Positions 31,721-40,732 of a stretch of 64,000 bases of DNA are shown one piece after another. Made by a program: the position numbers and the translations under genes. Every line of letters begins with the position of its first letter. Positions within the stretch are counted from its first letter, which is position 1. The notes beneath the pieces are model-generated. The model was not told the origin of the DNA. It was given only the letters and a program-made list of their open reading frames with translations, and made no database searches. The DNA lies in assembly GCA_036261615.1 (NCBI GenBank), contig DATAKK010000094.1, positions 1 to 64,000 on the forward strand, read 5' to 3'. The stretch is from JAJYQH01 sp036261615. GTDB lineage: Bacteria > Actinomycetota > Actinomycetes > Propionibacteriales > Propionibacteriaceae.

Positions 31721-31894
31721 ATGGGACTCGATGACAAGATCGACAACGCGGCCGAGAAGGCCAAGGGCAAGGCCAAGGAGGGCGTCGGCGAGGCGACCGA
31801 CGACCAGGGCCTCAAGTCCGAGGGCCGGGCCGACCAGTCCAGCGCCGACCTCAAGCAGGCCGGCGAGAAGGTGAAGGACGCCTTCAAGAAGTGA
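31721..31894 (+). CDS. CsbD-family stress protein
   Basis: A 57-residue, highly charged, Lys/Ala/Glu-rich protein: GLDDKIDNAAEKAKGKAKEG, TDDQGLKSEGRADQSSADLK and QAGEKVKDAFKK, the CsbD pattern. CsbD proteins are small, disordered or helical, and general-stress-induced in many bacteria; their molecular role is unknown. GGAGA lies 7-10 bases before the ATG. It is an independent gene between the ABC transporter and the esterase. Confidence 0.92.
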   Translation: MGLDDKIDNAAEKAKGKAKEGVGEATDDQGLKSEGRADQSSADLKQAGEKVKDAFKK

Positions 31895-31964
31895 GTTCCG
31901 GCTTGTCCTGACGGCGATGGTGGCGCGTAGGGTCGTGGGAGGACTCACGCAGAGGAGTAGCCAG

Positions 31965-33452
31965 ATGTCCACCCCGGTGCCACCGCGCGTCACCATCGCC
32001 CAGGGCGACCTCGAGGGAGTGTGGCGCGGCGCGTCGGCCGCTTTCCTCGGTATCCCGTTCGCCGAGCCGCCCGTGGGCGAGCTCAAGTTCCTCGGCCCGG
32101 TGGCCGCCCGGCGCTGGCAGGGCATCCGCCCGGCGACCGCCTACGGGCCCACCGCGCAGCGGCGTCCGTTCGGCGCCGTCACCACCATCCCGGAGCCCTC
32201 GATCCCCGGTGAGGACATCCTCACCGTCAACGTCTTCACGCCCCAGCCCACGCGCGCGGGCACCGGCCTGCCGGTGCTCGTGTGGATCCACGGGGGCGGC
32301 TTCAAGGCCGGTTCCCCGGCCAGCCCCTGGTACGACGGGGCGGCGTTCAACCGCGACGGCGTGGTCACCGTCACCATCGGCTACCGACTCGGCTTCGACG
32401 GCTTCGGCTGGGTGGACGACGCCCCCCTCAACCGGGGCGTCCTCGACTGGATCGCCGCCCTCCAGTGGGTGCGTGACAACATCGCCGCGTTCGGCGGCGA
32501 CCCCGGGCGGGTCACCATCGCGGGCCAATCGGCCGGCGGCGGCGCCGTCCTCGCCCTGCTCGCCTGCCCGGCAGCGGGAGGCCTGTTCCAGGGCGCCATC
32601 GCTCACTCCGCGGCCTTCCGGGGCGCCGATCCGGCCCGGGCCGAGTGGCTGGGCCGCAGGATGGCCCACCTGGCCGGCGTCGACCCCTTCCGGGAGTCGC
32701 TCGCCGCGGTCGACGAGGAGCGGCTGCTCGACCTTCAGGACGAGGTGGAGAGCAGCCTCAATCCGCCGCTGCGATCCACCGACGAGGTGGTCGCCGCACT
32801 GTCCGGCGACGCGGCGCGCGGCCTGCCGTTCACGCCGGTGGGCGACGGCGAACTCCTGCCGCGCACGTTCGGCGAGGGCGCGGCCCTCACGGCGCACGTG
32901 CCCCTGCTCATCGGCACCGTCGAGCACGAGTTCACCCAGGGTGGCCGCGAGCTCGCCAGAGCGCTCGACGACACCGGGCCCAGCGAGGTGCTGCACCGGC
33001 TGCTCGACGGCTTCGAGGACGACTACGCGGCCGCGCACCCCGAGCTCTCCCCCGCGGGCCTGCTCGGCCAGCTCACGACCGACGAGATGTTCCGCATCCC
33101 CACGGTCGACGCGTCCGAGGCCCGGCTGCCCAACACCTGGCTCTACGACTTCCGCCATCACGGCCCGAGCGGCATGGCGCTGCACTGCAGCGAGCTGCCG
33201 TTCGTGTTCGACTGCCTGGACGCGGAGAAGGTTCCGGCGGCGTGCGGCCCGAACCCGCCCGCCTCCCTCGCCGAGACGATGCACGCCGACTGGGTGCGGT
33301 TCGTCACCACCGGGTCGCCGGGCTGGGAGCCGCTGTCGGAGGGCGGCTTCCCCACCCGGATCTACGGCGGTCCCGGCGGCGACGCCGTCGACGGGCCGGG
33401 CTACGACACCGAACGGCGGCTGCGTGAGGTGCTGTCCGCCGCCGTGTCGTGA
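31965..33452 (+). CDS. Type-B carboxylesterase/lipase
   Basis: A 495-residue alpha/beta hydrolase of the carboxylesterase B family. FLGIPFAEPPVGELKF is at the N-terminus. The oxyanion hole is PVLVWIHGGGF. ALQWVRDNIAAFGGDPGRVT and the nucleophile elbow IAGQSAGGGA (Ser near residue 190) follow, then IGTVEHEF for the acid region, and LHCSELPFVF with the catalytic His near residue 405. It hydrolyses carboxylic esters; the natural substrate is unknown. AGAGGAG precedes the ATG. No signal peptide is seen, so it is probably cytoplasmic. It appears to be monocistronic. Confidence 0.92.
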   Translation: MSTPVPPRVTIAQGDLEGVWRGASAAFLGIPFAEPPVGELKFLGPVAARRWQGIRPATAYGPTAQRRPFGAVTTIPEPSIPGEDILTVNVFTPQPTRAGTGLPVLVWIHGGGFKAGSPASPWYDGAAFNRDGVVTVTIGYRLGFDGFGWVDDAPLNRGVLDWIAALQWVRDNIAAFGGDPGRVTIAGQSAGGGAVLALLACPAAGGLFQGAIAHSAAFRGADPARAEWLGRRMAHLAGVDPFRESLAAVDEERLLDLQDEVESSLNPPLRSTDEVVAALSGDAARGLPFTPVGDGELLPRTFGEGAALTAHVPLLIGTVEHEFTQGGRELARALDDTGPSEVLHRLLDGFEDDYAAAHPELSPAGLLGQLTTDEMFRIPTVDASEARLPNTWLYDFRHHGPSGMALHCSELPFVFDCLDAEKVPAACGPNPPASLAETMHADWVRFVTTGSPGWEPLSEGGFPTRIYGGPGGDAVDGPGYDTERRLREVLSAAVS

Positions 33453-33544
33453 CCGTCCGCGGCAGCCGTCGTCGCCGCCGATCGACGCCGATCCGTTATC
33501 GGCGAATCGTTGTGCCCCATTTCCTGCGGGCTCACACTGAACCT

Positions 33545-33919
33545 ATGCCGCAGTGGGGGCACGAGCGGAGCGAACCACGGGGCCTGCCCGAGATCGATCT
33601 TCCCGACATGGACGGGTCGGACTCCTGGCGCGACCTCGCGCGCGCCCGCGTCACCACCCTGTGCCAGCGGGGGACGCCGTTACGCGGCGTCTTCCCGTCT
33701 CCGGTGCAGCGCGTCGGTCGGCTCCTGTTCGCCGACGGCACGGTGCTGCTCGCCCACGCCGACCACCCGGGCAGCCTGGCGAGCCTCGCCTTCGCGGCGT
33801 CCCGACGGATGATCCGGGAGACCCGGCGCCAGCCGGTCGACTCCCTCGAGCTCGTCTTCCGGTGCAGCAGCTTCGGGGCGATCCGGGTGTCGATCGTCGG
33901 GATCGATCAACCCGACTGA
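33545..33919 (+). CDS. Hypothetical protein, 124 residues
   Basis: An unrecognised small protein. The N-terminal 30 residues are polar (LPEIDLPDMDGSDSWRDLAR). The middle contains two short beta-like strands (GRLLFADGTVLLAHADHPGS) and the end is VDSLELVFRCSSFGAIRVSI. No transmembrane segment is present. It starts at ATG 33545 with weak Shine-Dalgarno signal and ends 7 bases before the stop of the convergent SorC gene. Codon use matches neighbours, so it is probably real. Upstream it follows the esterase by about 90 bases. Confidence 0.6.
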   Translation: MPQWGHERSEPRGLPEIDLPDMDGSDSWRDLARARVTTLCQRGTPLRGVFPSPVQRVGRLLFADGTVLLAHADHPGSLASLAFAASRRMIRETRRQPVDSLELVFRCSSFGAIRVSIVGIDQPD

Positions 33920-33926
33920 GCGGTTC

Positions 33927-34877
33927 CTAGACCATCTCGAGCAGGGTCCGGGCCGTCGCATCGTCGATGACCAGGTCGGTCGCGACCCCGGCCCGCAGCG
34001 CGGCCAGCAGTGGTCGCGCCTTCGCGGCGCCCGCCACCACGCAGAAGCGCCGGGGCACCCGCTGCAGTTCGGCCGGCGTCGGGCCGGTGGCCCGGGCGTT
34101 GAGGGAGATGTCGGCGTACGACCCGTCCTCGCGGAGGAACACCGTGCACACGTCGCCGACCACCCGCTCCGCCCGCAGTTCCTCGAAGTCGTGGGCGTCG
34201 AGGTAGCCGGCCGAGTACACGTGCGAGCGCACCGGCCCGGTGAGCGAACCCACCCCGAACACGACGAGGTCGAGGTGCGCCTGCACGTCGAGCACCGAGC
34301 GCACGCTGCGCTCGCGCCACATCGCCCGCCGGGTCTCGGCGTAGTCGAAGAACGTCGGCACGGGGAAGTGCACGACGCTGCCCCCGAACGCCTCGGCCAC
34401 CTCGCTGATGATCGAGCCGACGTAGGGGATGCCCGAGGTCGACTTGTTGGCGCCCCCGTTGAGCTGCACCACGGTCGTACCGCTCACGTCGCGCGGCTGG
34501 AGGTACTTGACGATCGCGCTGAGCGTCGTCCCCCAGGCGATCCCTATCGTCATGCCGTCGGTGACCGCATCGCTGATGAGCAGGCCGGCCGCGCGCGCCA
34601 CCCGGTCGAGCCGGTGCAGTTCCGCGGACGCCTCCCGCACCGGCACGATGTGGGTGGTGACGTGGAACATCCGGGAAATGTCGGTCGCCAGGGACGATTT
34701 AGGACCAGTGGGATTGGATAAACTGATGCGCACGAGACCGGTCTCGCGCGCGTCACTCAATAACCTCGACACGGTCGATCGGGAAACCCCCAACTGCCGC
34801 GCGATCGATTCCATTGTCTCGTGCTGTACGTAGTACATCGACGCCGCGAGGTACATCTGCTCGGATCGCTCGTGCAT
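33927..34877 (-). CDS. SorC/DeoR-type sugar-binding transcriptional regulator
   Basis: A 316-residue SorC-family regulator. An N-terminal helix-turn-helix (YYVQHETMESIARQLGVSRS, TVSRLLSDARETGLVRI) is followed by the sugar-binding effector domain with GIAWGTTLSAIVKYL, TTVVQLNGGANK and VFGVGSLTGP. I chose ATG 34877 because AAGGACAGGTGGG precedes it; an in-frame GTG 21 bases upstream is less likely. It is divergent from glpF-glpK with about 325 bases between, so it probably controls glycerol uptake, with glycerol 3-phosphate or another phosphorylated compound as effector. That is an inference from position. Confidence 0.9.
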   Translation of the reverse strand: MHERSEQMYLAASMYYVQHETMESIARQLGVSRSTVSRLLSDARETGLVRISLSNPTGPKSSLATDISRMFHVTTHIVPVREASAELHRLDRVARAAGLLISDAVTDGMTIGIAWGTTLSAIVKYLQPRDVSGTTVVQLNGGANKSTSGIPYVGSIISEVAEAFGGSVVHFPVPTFFDYAETRRAMWRERSVRSVLDVQAHLDLVVFGVGSLTGPVRSHVYSAGYLDAHDFEELRAERVVGDVCTVFLREDGSYADISLNARATGPTPAELQRVPRRFCVVAGAAKARPLLAALRAGVATDLVIDDATARTLLEMV

Positions 34878-35129
34878 CCCACCTGTCCTTCCCTGCACAT
34901 GCGTTCATGACGGTAGCGCATCGTTGCAGTGCACGTTAGTGTCCCCGCAGGAACAGGCTCGAAATCGCCGTTCACAACCGCCGACGGACGCCTTGAGGAT
35001 CAGCGGCCACGGGGGCGCGAACGGAACGGGTCGACAATGACTGTCGGTTCCTCGATGCCGTTGGGGGTGGTTCCGGGTGAGCTGCGCGCACACCTCGGAG
35101 GGCGTCGGCGCTCATCCTGCCATCCTCAC

Positions 35130-35152
35130 CGGGCGTGAATATTCAACACCCG
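35130..35152. promoter_or_regulatory. Candidate operator upstream of glpF
   Basis: A 23-bp imperfect palindrome centred on GTGAATATTCAACAC, flanked by CGGGC / CCCG arms, in the ~325-base gap between the SorC gene and glpF. The AT-rich centre in a GC-rich gap and the symmetry suit a regulator site. The rest of the gap shows no gene. Confidence 0.45.
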
Positions 35153-35201
35153 CCGCAAGGCTCTTTCACCGGTGCCTCGGCACCAGAATCGAGATGCTCT
35201 C

Positions 35202-35945
35202 GTGATTCTCCTAGAAACGTCGGCCGCGACTCTATTCGGGTCAGAATTCCTCGGGACCGCCATCCTGCTGCTGCTCGGTGTCGGCGTGGTCGCCAACAAC
35301 CTCCTCCCAGCCGCGAAGGGTGCGGGCACCGGGTTCCTCCACATCAACTGGGGATGGGCCATCGGCGTCCTCGCGGGCGTCTACGTCGCCTACAAGTCCG
35401 GAGCGCACCTCAACCCGGCCGTCACCATCGGCCTCCTGGTCGCCGGCAAGGACTACGCCACCGGCGTGGCCCCCACGTTCAGCCACACGCTGATCTACCT
35501 CGCCGGCGAACTGCTCGGCGCGATGTTCGGCGCCTTCCTCGCCTGGCTGGCCTACAAGCAGCACTACGACGCCGACTGCGACCCGGCCCTCAAGCTGGGC
35601 ACGTTCTCGACCGGCCCCGCGCTCCGCAGCTACGGATGGAACCTCGTGACTGAGGCCATCGCCACCTTCGTGCTGATCATTTGGGTGCTGCTCTCGGGTT
35701 ACACGCAGTCGGGCCTCGGCCCGCTGGGCGTCGCGCTCATCGTTCTGGGCATCGGCGCCTCGCTCGGTGGCCCCACGGGGTACGCCATCAACCCGGCCCG
35801 CGACCTCGGCCCCCGCATCATCCACGCCCTCGTCCCGATCAAGGGCAAGGGCAGCTCCGACTGGGCCTACTCGTGGGTCCCGGTCGTCGGCCCGCTCATC
35901 GGCGCCGTCGTCGCCGGCCTCGTCTACCGCATCTTCTGGGCCTGA
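35202..35945 (+). CDS. glpF: Glycerol facilitator (aquaglyceroporin, MIP family)
   Basis: A 247-residue MIP channel with six transmembrane helices and both NPA motifs: SGAHLNPAVTIG and GYAINPARDLGPR. The Asp after NPAR is the glycerol-conducting signature. It admits glycerol by diffusion for phosphorylation by the kinase encoded next. The start is uncertain: GTG 35202 places the conserved SEFLGTAILLLLGVG about 12 residues in, as in relatives, while GTG 35172 adds ten non-conserved residues. glpK follows after 59 bases. Confidence 0.92.
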   Translation: MILLETSAATLFGSEFLGTAILLLLGVGVVANNLLPAAKGAGTGFLHINWGWAIGVLAGVYVAYKSGAHLNPAVTIGLLVAGKDYATGVAPTFSHTLIYLAGELLGAMFGAFLAWLAYKQHYDADCDPALKLGTFSTGPALRSYGWNLVTEAIATFVLIIWVLLSGYTQSGLGPLGVALIVLGIGASLGGPTGYAINPARDLGPRIIHALVPIKGKGSSDWAYSWVPVVGPLIGAVVAGLVYRIFWA

Positions 35946-36004
35946 CGAGTCAACCGACGTAGTCCGCAGTTTCCCAACCATCACGATGAGGTGAAGCAAC
36001 AACA

Positions 36005-37528
36005 ATGAGTGACACCAAGTACATCCTGGCCATCGACCAGGGCACCACCAGCACCCGTGCCATCGTCTTCGACCACGCCGGACGCATCGTCTCGGTGGGC
36101 CAGAAGGAGCACGAGCAGATCTTCCCGAGGGCCGGTTGGGTCGAGCACAACCCGATCGAGGTGTGGGACAACGTCCGCGAGGTCGTCGCCCAGGCCCTGT
36201 CGAAGGCCTCCATCAACCACAACGACCTGGCCGCCTGCGGCATCACCAACCAGCGCGAGACCACGGTCGTCTGGAACAAGGAGACCGGCAAGCCCGTCTA
36301 CAACGCGATCGTCTGGCAGGACACCCGCACGGCGAAGATCGTCGAGGAGCTCGGAGGCGCCGAGGGCCAGGACAAGTACAAGGCCCGGGTGGGTCTGCCC
36401 CTGGCGACCTACTTCTGCGGCCCCAAGGTGAAGTGGATCCTCGACAACGTCGAGGGTGCGCGGGCCGATGCCGAGGCCGGCAAGCTGATCATGGGCACGA
36501 TGGACACCTGGGTGCTCTGGAACATGACCGGCGGCACCGACGGCGGCGTGCACGTCACCGACGTGACCAACGCCTCCCGCACCATGCTCATGGACCTCAA
36601 CACGCTGAGCTGGGACGCTGACATCGCCGCCGACATGACGATCCCGATGTCGATGCTGCCGGAGATCAAGAGCTCGTCCGAGGTCTACGGCGTCGGCCGG
36701 GGCCAGGGTCTGCTGCCCGATGTGCCGCTCGCGGGCATCCTCGGCGACCAGCAGGCGGCCACCTTCGGCCAGGCGTGCTTCGAGCCCGGCATGGCGAAGA
36801 ACACCTACGGCACCGGCAACTTCATGATCCTGAACACCGGTGAGGACATCGTTCCCAGCAAGAACGGCCTGCTCACCACGGTCTGCTACAAGATCGGCGA
36901 CCAGAAGCCGATCTACGCGCTCGAGGGCTCGATCGCGGTCACCGGCTCGCTCGTGCAGTGGCTGCGCGACAACCTGCAGATGATCTCGAGCGCCGCCGAG
37001 ATCGAAGACCTCGCCAAGTCCGTCGAGGACAACGGCGGCGCCTACTTCGTCCCGGCGTTCTCCGGTCTGTTCGCTCCCTACTGGAAGTCGAATGCCCGGG
37101 GCGCCCTCGTCGGTCTCACCCGGTACGTCCACCGCGGGCACATCGCCCGGGCCGTGCTCGAGGCGACCGCGTACCAGACCCGTGAGGTGCTCGACGCCAT
37201 GGAGGCCGACTCCGGGGTCAAGCTCACCGAGCTCAAGGTCGACGGCGGCATGACCGCCAACGACACCCTCATGCAGTTCCAGGCCGATCAGCTCGGCGTG
37301 CCGGTGGTGCGGCCGGTCGTGGCCGAGACCACGGCCCTCGGCGCCGCGTACGCCGCGGGCATCGCCGTGGGCTACTGGAACGGCGAGCAGGACGTCATCG
37401 ACAACTGGGCCGAGGACAAGCGCTGGGAGCCCAGCGGCGAGTCCGACGAGCGCGACCGCCTGTACCGCAACTGGAAGAAGGCTGTCACCCGCACGTTCGA
37501 CTGGGTGGACGCCGACGTCAAGGAGTGA
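36005..37528 (+). CDS. glpK: Glycerol kinase
   Basis: A 507-residue FGGY-family kinase: N-terminal ILAIDQGTTSTRAIVFD, GITNQRETTVVW, the glycerol-site YNAIVWQDTRT, then YGTGNFMILNTG, FVPAFSGLFAPYW and VDGGMTANDTLMQFQAD. It phosphorylates glycerol to glycerol 3-phosphate with ATP. Length and motifs match GlpK closely. The gene forms an operon with glpF and ends at a strong terminator. No glpD (glycerol-3-phosphate dehydrogenase) gene is adjacent. Confidence 0.97.
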   Translation: MSDTKYILAIDQGTTSTRAIVFDHAGRIVSVGQKEHEQIFPRAGWVEHNPIEVWDNVREVVAQALSKASINHNDLAACGITNQRETTVVWNKETGKPVYNAIVWQDTRTAKIVEELGGAEGQDKYKARVGLPLATYFCGPKVKWILDNVEGARADAEAGKLIMGTMDTWVLWNMTGGTDGGVHVTDVTNASRTMLMDLNTLSWDADIAADMTIPMSMLPEIKSSSEVYGVGRGQGLLPDVPLAGILGDQQAATFGQACFEPGMAKNTYGTGNFMILNTGEDIVPSKNGLLTTVCYKIGDQKPIYALEGSIAVTGSLVQWLRDNLQMISSAAEIEDLAKSVEDNGGAYFVPAFSGLFAPYWKSNARGALVGLTRYVHRGHIARAVLEATAYQTREVLDAMEADSGVKLTELKVDGGMTANDTLMQFQADQLGVPVVRPVVAETTALGAAYAAGIAVGYWNGEQDVIDNWAEDKRWEPSGESDERDRLYRNWKKAVTRTFDWVDADVKE

Positions 37529-37565
37529 CCGCGACCAGGGGTCTCGCCTGAGACGCTGACAAAGA

Positions 37566-37603
37566 CCGCCGGCGGAGGATGTTTCCTCCGCCGGCGGCCT
37601 TTC
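37566..37603 (+). terminator. Rho-independent terminator after glpK
   Basis: CCGCCGGCGGAGGA (37566-37579) pairs perfectly with TCCTCCGCCGGCGG (37584-37597) across a TGTT loop, followed by CCTTTCG. It lies 38 bases after the glpK stop. Confidence 0.85.
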
Positions 37604-37722
37604 GTCTCGGACCCAACCCCACGGGTCCGAAGGCAGAGGAGGTGCCCGCGTCAGGGGACCAGCGGATCTCTGCCTCCAGTCGACCACGAGCGCCGCCCAC
37701 TACTCCCCAGCGGTGGCGCCAA

Positions 37723-37738
37723 TATGTCGACTGGCATA
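37723..37738. promoter_or_regulatory. Candidate operator upstream of the TetR gene
   Basis: TATGTCGACTGGCATA has matching TATG/CATA ends and lies in the AT-rich part of the gap before the TetR gene, next to AAAAGATAGG, which may overlap its promoter. Self-regulation by the TetR protein is inferred from position. Confidence 0.3.
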
Positions 37739-37822
37739 AAAGATAGGGTGGGCGTCGTCGGGCGTCAACCCACCCGCGCATGTCGCTCTGGCAAGGCCGT
37801 CGACGCGTGATTCACTTTCCCA

Positions 37823-38410
37823 ATGGTCAGGGACGTGCGCGCGAGAATGGTCACCGGCGCCATGCGCCTGCTCGCCGGGGGCGGGGTGCAGCAGACCTCC
37901 ATCCAGAACCTCACGCAGGCCACCGGAACCCCCCGCGGATCCGTCTACCACTTCTTCCCGCAGGGGAAGGGCCAGCTCATCGAGGAGGCCCTCGCCGAGT
38001 CCTGCCGGTTGCTCGTCTCCCGCCTCGCCGAGCGCGACCTGTCCACCCCCGCCGAGGTCGTGCGCGCGTTCGCCGGCGTGTGGCGCTCGCTGCTCGTGGC
38101 GACCGACTTCCGGCTGGGCTGCGCCGTGGTCGGTGTCACCGTGACCAGCGAGAACGACGCCGAACGCCGGGCCGCGCACCAGGTCTTCGCCACGTGGACG
38201 ACGCACCTCGTCGATCACCTGGTGCGGGTCGGCGTGTCCCGGGAGCGGGCCAGCACCCTCGCCCACCTGCTGCTCGCCGGCTGCGAGGGGGCCGTCGTGC
38301 TGTGCCGGGCGCGGCGCGACCTCGTGCCCCTGGACGCCGTGGAGCGGGAGATCGTCGACCTCGTCAGCGCCCGCGGCGGCGCAGATCGTGGTCGCGAACT
38401 GCCCGCCTGA
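37823..38410 (+). CDS. TetR/AcrR-family transcriptional regulator (LmrA/YxaF-like)
   Basis: A 195-residue TetR protein. The helix-turn-helix region is VTGAMRLLAGGGVQQTSIQN, LTQATGTPRGSVYHFFPQGK, with the GSVYHFFPQGKGQL core typical of the LmrA/YxaF branch, followed by a helical ligand domain with FRLGCAVVGVTV. It probably represses its own gene and an efflux or oxidoreductase gene not adjacent here. Its 3' end overlaps the convergent PH-domain gene by 47 bases. Confidence 0.9.
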   Translation: MVRDVRARMVTGAMRLLAGGGVQQTSIQNLTQATGTPRGSVYHFFPQGKGQLIEEALAESCRLLVSRLAERDLSTPAEVVRAFAGVWRSLLVATDFRLGCAVVGVTVTSENDAERRAAHQVFATWTTHLVDHLVRVGVSRERASTLAHLLLAGCEGAVVLCRARRDLVPLDAVEREIVDLVSARGGADRGRELPA

Positions 38411-38882
38411 TGTCGTCGGCGCGACTGTCGTAGGAACTGCCGGGGGCGGCGCCCGCCAGCCAACGGAACACGACGGCGTGGCCGCCCGCGACCTGTGACG
38501 TCGGGACGATGAGCCCGCGCCCGTGCGCCGGAACCAGCCGGATGTCGGGGCTGCGGCCGTTGAAGACGTACTTGACGGTGGCGATGTCGTCGGCGTCCAT
38601 GACCCGCTCGCCGACGACGCTCTGGACGCGGATCGACCGGGCGTCCAGGCGGACGGCCACCCGGCTCCGCACCCAGGCGCGGACCCCGAAGACGACGAGG
38701 AAGCTGAGCCCGAGGGCGATGAGCACGAACCCGCCGGAGCGCCACGTGAGGACGCCGATGACCGCCATTCCCGCCGCCAGGACGCTCACCCGGGTGAGAC
38801 TCACACCGACGTTGAAGGTGGCCGGGAGGGTCGTCACGCCGTCCGGACCCGGCCGCGGCACCTCGTCGTCGGAGATCCTCAC
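38364..38882 (-). CDS. Membrane protein with bacterial PH domain
   Basis: A 172-residue protein. Two transmembrane helices close to the N-terminus (VSVLAAGMAVIGVLTW and GFVLIALGLSFLVVFGV) precede a bacterial PH-like domain with VAVRLDARSIRVQSVVGERV, DIATVKYVFNGRSPDIRLVP and GLIVPTSQVAGG. The GTG start overlaps the stop of the pseudokinase gene by 4 bases, so it is the last gene of the pcnA operon. Function unknown; possibly envelope-related given its partners. The 47-base overlap with the convergent TetR gene is unusual but both frames look real. Confidence 0.8.
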   Translation of the reverse strand: MRISDDEVPRPGPDGVTTLPATFNVGVSLTRVSVLAAGMAVIGVLTWRSGGFVLIALGLSFLVVFGVRAWVRSRVAVRLDARSIRVQSVVGERVMDADDIATVKYVFNGRSPDIRLVPAHGRGLIVPTSQVAGGHAVVFRWLAGAAPGSSYDSRADDIRRAVRDHDLRRRGR

Positions 38883-40732
38883 GGCAGTACCGACACCTCG
38901 GCGATCGCGCCGCGGTAGTGACCCGGCGACACCTGGGGCAGCGAGGTGAGGTAGACGAGCACCCAGCGGCTGGTCACCGTCGCCGACGGCTTCAGCGTGA
39001 CCGACGTGCCGGCGTTCGCGTCGGAGGCGATCACCCGCCAGTCCTTGACCGTCGCCATGGGGGCGGCGCTCGGGTTGCCGGTGGGCACGCGGATCTCGAC
39101 GGCGGTCGGCTTGCCCTGCAGGGTGAGCCGCACCGAGCCGATCGCCACCGGGTGCCCGAGGTCGAGCACCAGCCCGACGCCGGGCTTGAGGCCGCCGAGG
39201 TGCGGGGTGCCCAGGTAGGTGACCGTCTGCCACGCGGTGGACGCCTTGCCGTCGATCGCCCTTCCCACCTGGTCGGGGTTCTCCTGGTTGTTCCCGCCGT
39301 CGGCCGACGGGTCGAAGTCCTTGACGCTGTCGATGGCGTAGGCGGAGGCCGCGCTGGGCGACGCGGAGGTGGACGCCGAGGGCGGCCGCGCGGCGGTCGA
39401 AGCGGGGTGCCGGTTGCCGAGCCAGACGCCGACCAGCCCGATGACCAGGCTGAGCAGCACGAGCGCAACGAGCAGGAACACCAGCCGGCGGCGCCGGTGG
39501 TCGACGCGGCGGCCGCCATCGGCGCCGGCCCGGGAGCTCGGCGTGGCGGGCGAGGCCGGGCGCAGTCGGGCGGCGAGCGGGTCGGGCCCCTGGTCCACGT
39601 CGTGCGCCGCGGAGACGGAGCGGTGCGGCTCGGCGGGTGGTGGGGCGATCGCGGTGAACGACTCGTGCGGGTCCCACTCGGCCGTGGCGTCGTTGGCCGG
39701 GTCGTGGTCGAGGTGCGCGGGGCGCAGGGAGGCGCCGACCGCGGCGCGCCCGGCCTCCGTGGCGGCCCGGGTGCTCGTCGTGACCGGCACGACCGGGAAC
39801 CTGATCCGCTGCTCGAGGTCGGCCGCGGCGTCCGCGGTGCCGAGCACCCGGGACAGGGCGAGGGCAACCTGCGACGCGGAGGTCAGGCGACCGCCCGAGT
39901 GGCGCGGCGTGGGCGACAGGATGCGGTCGCAGATCGCGTCGAGCGCCGGCGAGATGCTCGACCGCACCTGGCGCGGCGTGGCCCACCGGTCGCCCTGGAG
40001 GGGTGCGGGCTCGAGCCCCCAGGCGTCCACCTGTGGCCGGTCGGGGTCGACCGGCCACATCGACAGCAAACTGGCGTAGAGCAGCTTGCCGAGGGCCTGC
40101 ACGTCGGTGGCCTCCCGCTCCGACCACGCCGCGTGGGCGTCGTGCTGCTCGGGGTGCAGCGCCGCCTCGATGAGGAATCCGACGATCTTGACGTTGCCGG
40201 TCGCGGTGATGACGACCGAGTCGGGGGTGAGCCGCTGGTGGAACAGGCCCTGCTCGTGCAGGGGCGCCAGCGCGTCGGCCATCTCCCGGACGATCCACGC
40301 CGCCTCCAGGGCGCTGAGCGGGCCGGACGCGAGCAGTTGCTCGAGGGTCTCACCGGGCGCGAACTCGCAGACGACGAGCGACGGCTCGTCGGGGTCCTCG
40401 CCGCCCACGGCGTCCAGCACGCGGAGGAAGCGGGCGTCGACGGCGGCGGCGCTTCGACGGGCCGCGTCGAGGACGCCGGGCGAGCGCGGGTCGTGGGCCG
40501 CGAGCACGTGGATCAGCACGGAGCGGGACAGGGTGCGGTCGAAGGCGCGCCAGGTCTGGATCGCTCCCCGCTGGAGCAGCCGGCTCTCGAGCTGGTAGCG
40601 CTCGGCGACCACCTGCCCCTGGTACACCGCCGGGGTCGGCAGCCCCTCGTAGCCGCCGGGGGGGTCGTCGTCGAGCGTCATGTCGGTGATGATCGTCGGC
40701 TCGTCGGACGAGGAGTCCCACTGCGAATTCAT
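38879..40732 (-). CDS. Membrane pseudokinase with extracellular lectin/discoidin-like domain (MviN-associated type)
   Basis: A 617-residue protein. An N-terminal kinase-like domain (about residues 40-300: VVAERYQLESRLLQRGAIQT, FAPGETLEQLLASG) lacks essential residues. The HRD catalytic loop reads HQRLTPDSVV, the DFG motif is replaced by VGF, and the ATP-binding Lys is missing, so it is a pseudokinase. A Pro-rich linker, a transmembrane helix (LVFLLVALVLLSLVIGLVGV) and a C-terminal extracellular beta domain (VKDFDPSADGGNNQENPDQV, LVLDLGHPVAIGSVRLTLQG) follow. This order equals the C-terminal half of mycobacterial MviN, which recruits an FHA protein when phosphorylated. Its ATG overlaps the DUF6049 stop by 4 bases. 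Confidence 0.85.
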   Translation of the reverse strand: MNSQWDSSSDEPTIITDMTLDDDPPGGYEGLPTPAVYQGQVVAERYQLESRLLQRGAIQTWRAFDRTLSRSVLIHVLAAHDPRSPGVLDAARRSAAAVDARFLRVLDAVGGEDPDEPSLVVCEFAPGETLEQLLASGPLSALEAAWIVREMADALAPLHEQGLFHQRLTPDSVVITATGNVKIVGFLIEAALHPEQHDAHAAWSEREATDVQALGKLLYASLLSMWPVDPDRPQVDAWGLEPAPLQGDRWATPRQVRSSISPALDAICDRILSPTPRHSGGRLTSASQVALALSRVLGTADAAADLEQRIRFPVVPVTTSTRAATEAGRAAVGASLRPAHLDHDPANDATAEWDPHESFTAIAPPPAEPHRSVSAAHDVDQGPDPLAARLRPASPATPSSRAGADGGRRVDHRRRRLVFLLVALVLLSLVIGLVGVWLGNRHPASTAARPPSASTSASPSAASAYAIDSVKDFDPSADGGNNQENPDQVGRAIDGKASTAWQTVTYLGTPHLGGLKPGVGLVLDLGHPVAIGSVRLTLQGKPTAVEIRVPTGNPSAAPMATVKDWRVIASDANAGTSVTLKPSATVTSRWVLVYLTSLPQVSPGHYRGAIAEVSVLP

